In this document: positions 26,101 to 38,367 of the stretch, piece after piece | Numbering within the stretch: position 1 is the first letter of the stretch | How the letters are laid out: each line of letters opens with the position of its first letter | NCBI GenBank assembly: GCA_026929865.2 | Contig: CM049414.1 | Span: 5,727,001 to 5,791,000, forward strand | DNA length: 64,000 nt | From: Hyperoplus lanceolatus | Lineage: Eukaryota > Chordata > Actinopteri > Uranoscopiformes > Ammodytidae | Direction of reading: 5' to 3' | Translations under genes and position numbers: made by a program | Notes under the pieces: generated by a model | Databases searched by the model: none | What the model was told of the DNA's origin: nothing | What the model saw: only the letters and a program-made list of their open reading frames with translations

Positions 26101-29100
26101 GTTATCTGATTTGAGGAATATGCTTTTTTCCTTTTTCCACAATTCATAAGCATTGACATACTAATATGGAACTGTTTATGTTCAAATAAATTCATCTTTA
26201 TTATAAAATATCTGACAAGACGTTGATGTAACGGCCACAAAATGTGTCCCTGATGTCTAGATGAACAGCAGTGATTATCAGAATATCTGGCTCAATAACC
26301 AGGGTTAGCACTAAATCATGCAGAACTCTTCTGGCTTTTCAGAGCAGATGGCTGCACTAGTGAGCACCCAAAGGCTACCATGAAAAAAACGCAAATAGAA
26401 TTGGATTTTGAGTTTGGACATGCTCTCAATTGTTTTCCCTTGGGGGGCTGGTTCTATGTGGATGTCTTTCACATTCGAATGTGAGCTTAATGCACATTTT
26501 CTTCAAGACTCAGGCCTATTAGATTAGCTAATCGCTATCATCACTCCACTGCAAGTCATTTCACTGCATTAGCACAATTTATAACAGCTGTCAGTGAGCC
26601 TCCCACAGTCCCCTGTCCTAAGAGTATCTCTAAGACCATTTGGCTATAATAAGAAAAGTTCTACATGTTTAAAGGAATAGTTCAACATTTTTAATGTATT
26701 GCTTTTTGCCTCACTCGTCGGCTCACGAAAAGGTGACAAAAACCGTTCTTGTAATTGTACGTGGATTTTTTTTATATAGAAATGGGTAAAGGTCTCTCAT
26801 CCAGGTTAGCTTAGCTCAAACACTGGTAGTCAAGGGGAGCAGGTCAAAAGTTAAACTTAACAACAATCACTAAACGCTCCTGTGGGCTTGTTGGGACTTG
26901 TTTATTTATCACATTATGTTGCACTGTATACTTTACACGTTATGTCATTTTAGAACCAAAGACATACGTGACCGTAACGGCACTTGTTTTTTTTTCCAGT
27001 ATGTATTTGATTCTAAAATTAAAAAACAATGTGTTGACCTCCTCCCTGTGTGTGTGTCCGTCAGTGGGATGTGAGGACCTCTGAGGTGGTCCAGGAGTAT
27101 GACCGTCACCTGGGAGCTGTCAACACCATCACCTTTGTGGACGAGAACCGACGCTTTGTCAGCACGTCAGACGACAAGAGTCTCCGAGTTTGGGAGTGGT
27201 GAGTACAGCCGTACAATACAGAAAATCCCCCAAAACACATAATCCCTGGAATAGAAATGGAAGATTGTGGTTTCATTCGGCAGTTGCTTGATTGCTTCAA
27301 CTTGCGAACCTTTTCAGAAACAGTTTGCTTTTTCCACGGGCTGGAGAACCCCGCCATGATGTCACTGTATCTGTCACCGCTCTCCCAGCTAATGGTACTG
27401 CTGATACATCGCAGCTTTACAAATGTTGCTTCTTGCTTTGCGTTGTTAGCATACATAGACTTTTAAACACCACTTATCCAGTGTATTTGCGCTGCTCTTC
27501 GCGATGGCCCTCTGACTGCAATTATGTTTCAATGACGTCTAGTTAGTGGTGTTTTTAAAACATGGCGTTCACAAAGTTTAAGTTGTTGATGATAATCCTT
27601 CCCTCGGCCACTGACGTAAGTGGTTCCCTGTTCCAGACCAGCAAAGAGTACAACATGCGGAACATCAAGTGCCTTTGCGTTGTGTGTTTAACTGAATCAG
27701 TGTAAGGTGTGTTCACCTCTGAAGACATACCCATGTAGCCTTGCTTCATGCTCCTTTTCATTAGTGGGTAATAGGAAGAGTAGACATCAACAAACCTCCA
27801 GACTCTATCTTGGACAAAGCTCCCCCAGCTGTGCTGCTAATCTGCTATGAGTCATGGTGTGCCTGCTTCACATGCATCTGTTACAGTGGAGAAGATTTCC
27901 ACCCCATTCTATCAGTGTACTTTGACAGTGCTCCAGTACTAACCCCAGAGAGCCTGGCCCCTGCTGCTGCTGCTGCCATTTGAATGTTTTAATTAATAAG
28001 CATTTTAATTTGGAAATGCTTCCACACAAATTATATTGTTGGAAGCTAGATGGGCAGGGATGATAGCCTGGTCCAACCAGACCACCGTACTTCATTTCAT
28101 TTGTACAGATGGTCTAGAAGTGCTGTAATTGGCAAACGTTAACTCACTTGGAGGCGGGTGTCTGTCGAAGTTTAAAACTATTGGATCTGCCCAGTGCCAC
28201 TCTGGATTAGCCAACCAATCGCATCACGTTTGGTCATCACGCGTGTCATGAGCCGGCTTTTGATGGTGCCTTCCAGTTGGACAGGGAACTCGGAAATTTC
28301 CGACTTCACTACATATTGTAGTCTATGAATCTACCGGTACCTGGCAACAGTAACTTGTTAGAGCCTAACGTTTAGTTATTTGGACGAGAAAGGTTTTAGG
28401 CGTCCATACTTTCGCGAGCAGATGCACTGGAACACAGACGGGTCGGAACTCGGAACTACCAAGTCGGAAATCTCCTTCTTCCGAGTATAAAGCAACGCAG
28501 CATTCAACTGAAACTGGAGCGTTCTCAGCCACTCGCTCTGTTCGCTGATTGGCCGATCGTAGATTCTCCGGAGAATCTGGGAAATGCGCTGTACACCCAG
28601 ACTGACTACTGAAGGGAAAATGAAATTTGGCCGGAAGTAGGCGGGCGGCCGGAGCCAGGCTACAGGGATGACTGGGCAGGTCAGATAAGGTTTAAAACGG
28701 ATTTATCTTTTCTTTTGCAATAGCAAAAAAAAAAAGTGTTATTGACAAACTCATGATAATGTGTTTTCCATGATTTTATTAATTTTAAGAATACATTGTC
28801 ATAAAATGTCCTCCTACAGTCTTTATTCTAGCTCAGTGGACAGTCCAGAGTGGCTTTCAGATTGTCCCGGTGGTGATAAACAAACCCTGGTGGTATTTGT
28901 TTCTCAAAGGATGATAAATATTTAAAGACCGGCCTGATAAAGGCAACTTCCTGTGGATTTTATTTATTCAACAACGACCATTTGTGTTTGTTTGTTTGTT
29001 TTCTTTTCCCCCTGGTCAGAACTCCCTAGCTCTCTCGCCTTCGGAGTCAGAGAGTGGGGGCCATTAACCAGTGAAACATTGTTTTTTTTTTTAAAAGTAC

Positions 29101-32100
29101 TCTTCAGGTTTGTAAAGTAAGGATAATTTGTCGACAGAACAACGAAAAGCTAAAAAACTCCTATTATAAAAGTCTGCTCAGTATATTTATCAGTTCGGGC
29201 GTCTCCCATGGGTATTTTCTGAGCAGCGTGGGAGCGAACGGGCAAGTGGTATGTTGCGCGCCAAATACTTTTTCTGTCTCCCACGGGTACCACCTGGCTC
29301 CCCCCCTCCCACCTCCCACCTCCCTCTAGAGAGCAGCTAGCATTAGGCTCAGTTTACTACCACAACAGTCTCATGCCTCCAGATTAGAAAGCCCACGGCT
29401 GGCAGAGACCAAAACGCCGGCTGGTTAGAGCAGATTGTTGGGCAGCGTATCGTTCACAATCACGGTACGAACGCCCACTCCTCGCAAAATTTCAAATCCT
29501 ACCCACGTTTTTTTTCCATACAAGTTTTATCTGTGTCATGGGTTTATCATCAGGGAGCTAGAGAGTTGGTGTGTATGTGATTGGGGGAAGGATGATGATC
29601 AATATGTGCAGCTCCATGCTATCATAGAATTAGCTCTTGATCATAAAGATATTGTTCAGAGAGCGATGAGACTGGGCAGTGAGGGATGTTGATGGATTTA
29701 GAAAAAAAGGGATTAGCCCTGCGTTCCAAATCGCCTACTCTTTCTTTGTTTCCTATTCTACATACTACACTCAACAAAAATATAAACGCAACACTTTTGT
29801 TTTTGCTCCCATTTTTCATGAGATGGACTTAAAGATCTAAAATTCATTCCAGATACACAATATTACCATTTCTCTCAAACATTGTTCACAAATCTGTCTA
29901 AATGTGTGATAGTGAGCACTTCTGCTTTGCTGAGATAATCCATCCCACCTCACAGGTGTGCCACATCAAGATGCTGATCTGACATCATGATTAGTGCACA
30001 GGTGTGCCTTAGACTGTCCACAATAAAAGGCCACCCTGAAATGTGCAGTTTTGTCTCACAGCAAAATGCCACAGATGCCACAAGCATTGAGGGAGCGTGC
30101 AATTGGCATGCTGACAGCAGGAATGTCAACCAGATCTGTTGCTCGTGCATTGAATGTTTATTTCTCCACCATAAGCCGTCTCCAAAGGCGTTTCAGAGAA
30201 TATGGCAGTACATCCAACCGGCCTCACAACCGCAGACCACGTGTAACCACACCAGCCCAGGACCTCCACATCCAGCAGGTTCACCTCCAAGATCGTCTGA
30301 GACAAGCCACTGAGACAGCTGCTGAAACAATTGGTTGGCATAACCAAACAATTTCTGCACAAACTGTCTCAGGGAAGCTCAACTGCATGCTCGTTGTCCT
30401 CATCGGGGTGTTGACCTGACTCCAGCTCGTCGCCGTAACAGACTTGAGTGGGCAAATGCTCACATTCGATGGCGTCTGGCACGTTTGAGAGGTGTTCTCT
30501 TCACGGATGAATCTCGGTTTACATTGTTCAGGGCAGATGGCAGACAGCGTGTGTGGCGTCGTGTGGGTGAGCGCTTTGCTGATGTCAATGTTGTGGATCG
30601 AGTGGCCCATGGTGGTGGTGGGGTTATGGTATGGGCAGCCATCTGTTATGGACGAAGAACACAGGTGCATTTAATTGATGGCATTTTGAATGCACAGAGA
30701 TACCGTGATGAGATCCTGAGGCCCATTGTTGTGCCATACATCCATGAACATCACCTCACGTTTCAGCAAGATAATACACGGCCCCATGTTGCAAGGATCT
30801 GTACACAATTCTTGGAAGCTGAAAATGTCCCAGTTCTTGCATGGCCAGCATACTCACCGGACATGTCACCCATTGAGCATGTTTGGGATGTGCTTGACCG
30901 GCGTATACGACAGCGTGCACCACTTCCCACTAATATTCAGCAACTTCGCACAGCCATTGAAGAGGAGTGGACCAACATTCCACAGGCCACAATTGACAAT
31001 CTGATAAACTCTATGCGAAGAAGATGTGTTGCACTGCATGAGGCAAATGGTGGTCACACCAGATACTGACTGGTTCTGAGTCCCCAGACCCCCAATAAAG
31101 CAAAAAAAATGCACATTTCAGAGTGGCCTTTTATTGTGGACAGTCTAAGGCACACCTGTGCACTAATCATGATGTCAGATCAGCATCTTGATGTGGCACA
31201 CCTGTGAGGTGGGATGGATTATCTCAGCAAAGCAGAAGTGCTCACTATCACACATTTAGACAGATTTGTGAACAATGTTTGAGAGAAATGGTAATATTGT
31301 GTATCTGGAATGAATTTTAGATCTTTAAGTCCATCTCATGAAAAATGGGAGTAAAAACAAAAGTATTGCGTTTATATTTTTGTTGAGTGTACATCTGACC
31401 ATAACAAGAATCTAGTTAGCATGCAGTAGGCATACAATTGGACCAGGGAGATACTTTTACTTATTTATTTCATCATAACATTGCACATTTATCTTGCCTC
31501 TCTTTTTTATATCCGTTGCATCCCTGGTTGTTTTCATACGGAGGCTCCGTCGATGTGACTTCATTTCCGGTGTGCACTGGATTGTGGGTCAGAATCGCCC
31601 AATTAGAATGCTGTTTTCGACAATCTCTGGTATTATTAAGCATACTAAATCTGACCATAAGAATTGGGACATCCTAAATCTCTCTTTCTACCATATTAAA
31701 TATTGAATTGGGGATTGGAAAACGGCAGAGATGGAGTGAATAGCATTTTTACAATCAATGATGGCTGACAGTAAACTGCTGTCTGCTAAGAGTGCCTTTC
31801 ATTATTGCCCTGCACATTTTGAAAAAAAAAGCTCCATGCAAACCCAGATTTAACATTATGTAAAAATGTTCCCATTAGTGATGACTACACACTAAAGCAG
31901 GATTCAGGCAATCATCTGAAAGAGAATAAGTGAATTCACTCTTCTGTCTGTAGCAATTACGTTTTGTGAATTCTTTATTTTCGTCACATTAAAGATGAAG
32001 TAAGCGGTTTATTTATGTTAATATAAGTGTAAAATCGCTCTTTATTCATACAGTGAGATCACTTATATAATGTGGTTTATTTATGTTAATATAAGTGTAA

Positions 32101-34752
32101 AATCGCTCTTTATTCATACAGTGAGATCACTTATATAATGTGCGCATTTCATAAAGCCGATCTCTCAGTCAGCTGCTTTGCATGTAATCGGCAAATAAAC
32201 TTATTGGAGTATCCCGAAATTTTAATCCAATCAGAACAGAGAACGCTACAAACCGACACTCATATATACTATATATATACACTCCATGGTCTCACTGCCG
32301 GTGCATGCCAGAGCAACAGATGGGTGAATGTGTATGCACCTACAATGGCGGAGCAGGTAAAAATCCTTCCCAATGTCTGTTTTGATGATTTGTATTATGT
32401 TTTATCACACTTATGGATCTGAGATGAATGCTAGATAACTTGCTGCTTGAAGACCGCAGTGCATTAATGTGGTGATGTAGGGACGAGCGAGGGGACTGCT
32501 ACCAGCAGTAACTGACCGGAAGTTAGCTAAAAGAACCATTCCGCTAACAGCACCTTTTAATAAAAATAAATAAAAATAATGATCTGTCTTTTTCCATGTC
32601 CGCAGAACATTCAAAGTGGCTTTTTTTGGTCCTTAGACGAGAGGGATGATGATCAAAGGGTTGGAGGTTCGATCCCCGCCCTGCCACCTGTGTCATAGTT
32701 GTTGTGTCCTTGGGCAAAACACTTCACCCACCTTGCCTCGTGTGAATGTCGATAGTTAGCCTGCTATCGGTGTATGAATGTGTGTGTGAATGGTAACGTG
32801 TAAATGGGAACAGGTCTCCCTTGCAAAAGAGTCTTCGGACTCAATGGGATATACCTGTATAAATAAAGGTTAGGGATCTGATAGAGTTTAGCTTGGCACA
32901 CACAGAGACAGCGTTTTAGTGTAAGGAGTTGGTAACATGAATAGGACTAATATTGCTTCTTTTCTGCACTTAATTGATGCAAATACACAAGTCCACACAC
33001 ATTCAATTAGCTTGCAGCAAGTCTCACAGGTCAGTCGCGTACATACAGTACTAGAAAAAAAACTGTCATGTTGGCAGAAACAAACCCAGCGCAGTTAGAT
33101 TCGAATGATCTTCTGCAGACCACTTTGGATCAAATAGCCTTCGCCAAGCCGAGACACGGAGCACAGTATGAAAGCAAAAAGGCATGCACTGTGAAAGTGC
33201 AGAGAAGGGATAAAGAAAATAATTGGATGCCTGCCCGGGTACAGTTTGGCGGTGCGGCATCAAAAGCTCCTTTAGAGATAGCGTGGATGTATTTGCATAC
33301 TGTAGCCCCGTAATGGTGATCCTCCTGTCTGCTTTTCCCACTCTAGCTGTTCTCTCTTCTAGCAATTTTTTGAGTTTGGCACACAACACAAGCAGCATCA
33401 AATCTCAACTGAACTACAGCTGTGTGAAATGCTTTTCCTCTTTTGGTTATACTCTGGTCCTCCTGTGTTGAGCAGCCCACCATCAAGTGTACTCACACAC
33501 TCATTTGCGCTTTGTGCCTCCTTTTCAGGGACATCCCCGTGGACTTCAAGTACATCGCCGAGCCCAGTATGCACTCTATGCCGGCTGTGACACTCTCTCC
33601 CAATGGTGAGTAGTCGAATGGGGGGGAGGGAGGAGGGAAACACTCACGGACAACACAGCATAGTGGACTCCAGGGAGCATAGACTTTAAAGTTTATTCCT
33701 ATCTTCCTGTGTTTGGTCAATGCTCAGAGGGATCAAAACAAGGCAGGGCTCAAGACTAACTTTTTTTACTAGGAGCACTGTCGCCCCTAACTCAGAATTT
33801 TTAGGGGCGCAAGCAGAACATTTAGGGGCAAACATTAAATAGACCTGCAACGCATCTATTAAAATGTTTCCCAATTGTAACTATATTAGGCCTATTGATA
33901 TTGTATTGCCAGCATGTTTTGGAGCACACTGACAACAGATGATACATTTCATTGTTTTTTTGATTTTGCATCACCATGTGAAATTCTTCAGACATTCCTT
34001 TAGGAAAAGGATTTTTTTTCCCCATTTTCACCACAACCACTTCTACATCCAAGCCCTCTGATTTTTCCTACTCTATCTCTGCTGACTCCTGTAAGGAAAA
34101 TAGCCTAGTTATTGGCCCAAAGGTAACTAGTAGGAGCTAGATTACATTATCAACTAATTTGCATTATCGCCTATGCTTTTCTGAAAGAGGCAAAATGAAC
34201 AGAAAATGCTGACCAGGTAGTTTACAAATTAACTAGGCCTATTTACATATTTACAAACTCACTTTACACACTTTTTTTGTTGCCATATAACTACAAGTTA
34301 GCTACTTCATAGATATGCACTGGCCTATTGAATGTGGACAATTGTCGTGTTCACAAACATCACCTGGCACACGGTGCTGTCTGCTGGCTGCTGCAGGTGG
34401 CCAGGGGCTTCTATCAGTGTAAGTAGCCTCGTTTGGGATGTCGCCGTCTTGCTAAGACCTGCGCAATTATGACACTCGTCTTGCTGAGCGCACAGCATTT
34501 TTGTTGTGCGCTCAGCAAGACGCGCGTCATAGTTGCGCAGGTCTGAGCAAGACGGCTCTAAGTTGAACGAGGCTAGTAAGTGCAGTCAGCAGTGAGGAGT
34601 AGACAGCTCCGTTGCTACTCTGCTCTCGTGTGCACGGTTAAAAAAATCGCAAGATGTGTCTCTGGACTCCAACAGCCTTATCGCTATGGCGGAAAGTGAG
34701 ATGAGAATAGGTCACGTGATCGCTGTTGATCGTTCCACTGATCACTCGCGGA

Positions 34753-34795
<43 letters not shown>

Positions 34796-35558
34796 AACGC
34801 ACTAATAATAATAATGATACAAATGTCGGAATTTTCCGGTCGCACGCGTGCCCCTAGCTTTAAAAATTACTCGCACTGTCTCCGAAAACGATCACAAAAT
34901 GCGAGCATTTGGTCGCAGTCTAGAGCCCTGCAAGGGCAGCTTCAATTCATCTTTAAGTATAATCTATATGTGGAGGTGTTCTTGGCCAGTCACTTTGGTC
35001 AGATGTTCCCTTCATAGACAGGTATCGGCTGTATTATTTTTTTTTTATAGGAAACATGTTTACTATGCAGGCTATGCTAAAAATAATTCTGCAACAATTG
35101 TGATAATACCCATGTGCACTTTCTCGCTGAGAGTAACATCAGTGATTCCCGCACGTTCACTCAGCGATTTTCTCCGCCATTGCTATAAAAATCCTTCTCC
35201 TCCGCATTTTCTATTTTTTTTTTGGTACGTAGCTCCTTTAAGAAAATGGGCAGCGAGTAACGTAAATTACGCAGCACGCGGCAGTGCTGCACATCATCAC
35301 GTAGCCAACATCAGAGAAGAACAGCGAGTGGCAGTTGTTGGCAGTAGTATCCTACACGTTTGCAAAGTTACATTGATTCTAGCAGCGAGTGAAGCGGAAG
35401 AGCAAATAAAGAAAGAGAGAGACAGAGAGAGAGAGAGAGTAAGTTGCTAAAATGTGTCGCTACATGACCACCAGTGTTAAAAACCCTCTGAGCCCTATCG
35501 TAATTTTATTTTATCTAGGCTATAAACCGTAACCTACGTGCCGTTTTTTCTCTAGTAG

Positions 35559-35622
<64 letters not shown>

Positions 35623-38286
35623 GTGTGTGCGTGTGTGCGTGTGTGCGTGTGGTGTGTGTGTGTGTGTGTGGTGTGTGTGTGTGGGTGTGTGTGTGTGTTT
35701 TGTCGCTCTTTTTGGATCACTCATAGCCTTTACAGGAGCTTATATCCAGTCAGGAGCTTGTAGCCTAGGTATTTTCGGGAACTGTTAGATCCAATGTTGT
35801 TCTTTATTGCCATATAAAATCCGTTTTCATCGCGTATTTTAGTTAGGGATTTATGCTAATCGCCTGTAAGCATGTGGTCAGTAGCATACATGCAGGGAAA
35901 AAGCCTATGTACTTTTTAAAAAAGCATGAATAGTTTCTATTATGTATAATTTATATTTATTTTAGAATGTTCTCATCACTTTTTGACTCCCAAGACTAAG
36001 AAGAAGTGTTTTAAGCAATAACAAGCTTAATCAATGTGCCTTTTGTGTCATATCAATAAATAATTGTGAGATACTTTTTTGCTTTTTTACTGTCTAATTG
36101 ATAATTTCCTACATTCAAACGACATCACTGCAGCACACATATTCTGATAATCCAGGTTGTGACCCAAATAAATGATAGCTTGACAGCTATGCATTATAGG
36201 GGTGATGAATGCAATCTTAATAAGAGAATAAATCCAGGCGAACCAAAACATCTCAAAAATGGCTTAGGGCTCAGAGTTTAAAAGGCTGCACTGTGCACAA
36301 TGTATATATACATAGTTTAATAATATATATTACATTTGCAGATGAGTCTAAAAAGCTGGGTGATTAGAAAAAGAAAGGCAGACGGGGACAATGGAGGAGC
36401 TGAGGTTAGTAAAGCAAATTAGGGAAGCAAACTTTCATGCTAATGAGAATTTTCTTTTGGATTTGAATGCATAATGCAAGGTGATATTATTTGAACATTA
36501 CAAATGCATGTATATAGGGTAATTTGAAGGAAACACATACGATTTCTAGCATTTCTTACTTGTTGTTTAAAGGCCTTTAAGTGCTCAAGTTTATTACAGA
36601 AACTACAAATAGACCAAGTAAGGGAGGAAAGAGAAGTGAGAGAGAAGCAAGGAGAACAAGAGAGAGAGGGTGCAGTGGTAGATCCTGAACAAGGAGAGGG
36701 ACAAGGAGAATTAAATGCTCCCAGGCTGGATGTAGCCTTTGTGGGTGAGCAAAAACTTCACAGTTCTCCGTTTGTTGTCTTCTTTGTCCTCATCCTCCTG
36801 CAACTCTCTCTTGTTCTGGAAATTTCATTTTTGAACAATGTGTCTTATGTAAAAAACAGTGTAGTGTTTTGAAAGAAGTGTGTTAGAGAATTTTAAACAC
36901 AGTGCAAAGCACTTATTGTGTATGTAGGGTTGGTGCTTTTGTTTAGGGCATGGTTACAAAAGTCAGAGGTTGTGATGCTTTGGGCATAGCAACCACGTTT
37001 AGTGTTTAAGTATTAGACAAAAATCTGTAAATAAATTGTGCAAATTATTTTTGCGTTGTGGCATTTTTTGTTTAAATATTAATTTCTATACAAAAATGTC
37101 AAGATCTGTAAATGAAGACACAAAAGGCAAAGTTACAACACCAATAATCCTATCTACAGTAATACACAGGACTGTTTGAATAGGATTTAAATGCATATTC
37201 TCCTCTCAAAGTGCACCAGATTTGTGCATTCCAATGTAAAGGGTACAAAAAAAATCGGCCGGGGGGGCATGCCCCCGGACCCCCCTAGAGGGTTCGGGGA
37301 CCACAGCACCGCTGCTGAAAAAAATCCTGCGGGAAACACTGAACATGAATAGGTATCACTCGTAGCTGTACGTTATATATGAACATATGAAGGCACTGAA
37401 TGGAGACAATAAGCTTAGCGTTAGGACTGGAAGGGGGTGAAGATGGTTAGCGGCTAGCTTGGCTCTCTGAAACATATAGGTTTTGCATTACACATTTTGT
37501 ATGGAACAAGCTACTAATTAATGTAATGTAGTATTGCTGTCGGTACAGTAATTTGATAAATATCGATATTGGCTGATGATGCTGCTTGATATGCAAGTAC
37601 TCAGATCAGGATTGGACTCTTAACTCCAGAATAAAAACCTGTTACTGTACAGTTGAGCTGATGATTGCAAGGTGTAAATAAGACACAGTAGTTGCCAAGT
37701 TAAGTGAGCGATACACACTCCCAAAAGGTAACAGGTGGTCTCCCCAGCTTCAAATGAAACGTTTCTGTTTTAAACCAGCAAGAATTCCCCCTTTAGCGCA
37801 ATTCCATCAGCTTCAACTACCATCAAACTCGGCTGCCCTGTCCCTCCTCCCCTCCCCTCTCTCCCCCAGTTTACTTTGATTTCCTCCCCTTCATGTCCTC
37901 TTTCTCTCTCTCTCTCTCTCTATCCCTAGCCCTCTGCCTTCCTGTTGTGCCAGTGTTTTTCTTATTTGTCCCAACATGGTTTGTTTCTCTTCAAGTGTTT
38001 GAACAATACACGTGTTTCGCAGCGGGAGTCCGTTCAAGTTTTTTTCTTTCTCTCACGCCTAAATGGCAGCCAGCCCCCTTTGGCAGCGCATCATCCACAG
38101 CCTCTTATCTACTCTCTGCTCTTCCCCTCTTGTCGTTTTAAAGCCAAAGAGACAGAGGCTTGAGTAAACTGCTGAAACTGGCCAAGTTGTTTTTCATTTC
38201 TCCTGCACACATTGCATTTGACATTTGTTATGTTTTTTTCCAAAAAAAATCTGTTTTGTGAGGGGTGATGTAAGAAGAGGTAGACA

Positions 38287-38367
<81 letters not shown>

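Larger units (their letters stand above)
29719..31715. mobile_element. MITE of the TGCGTTCCAAATC type, split by a Tc1 insertion
   Basis: The left piece (about 29719-29767, tgcgttccaaatcgcctact) and right piece (from 31390, including gcactggattgtgggtcag, ctgttttcgaca, taccatattaaata) match the unsplit copy at about 53196-53412 and the inverted copy at 46908-47110. The Tc1 element 29768-31389 sits between the pieces. The outer right end is poorly defined. Confidence 0.55.

Noticed and set aside
30281..30670. 129-codon - strand frame
   Set aside because: Antisense shadow of the Tc1 transposase.
34848..35450. 200-codon + strand frame
   Set aside because: It starts inside a repeat element, crosses its border at 34930 and ends in a GA run; no family motif.
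36347..36872. Small Arg/Glu-rich gene in cdc40 intron 13
   Set aside because: Only a short low-complexity frame; no homology recognised and no supporting splice structure.
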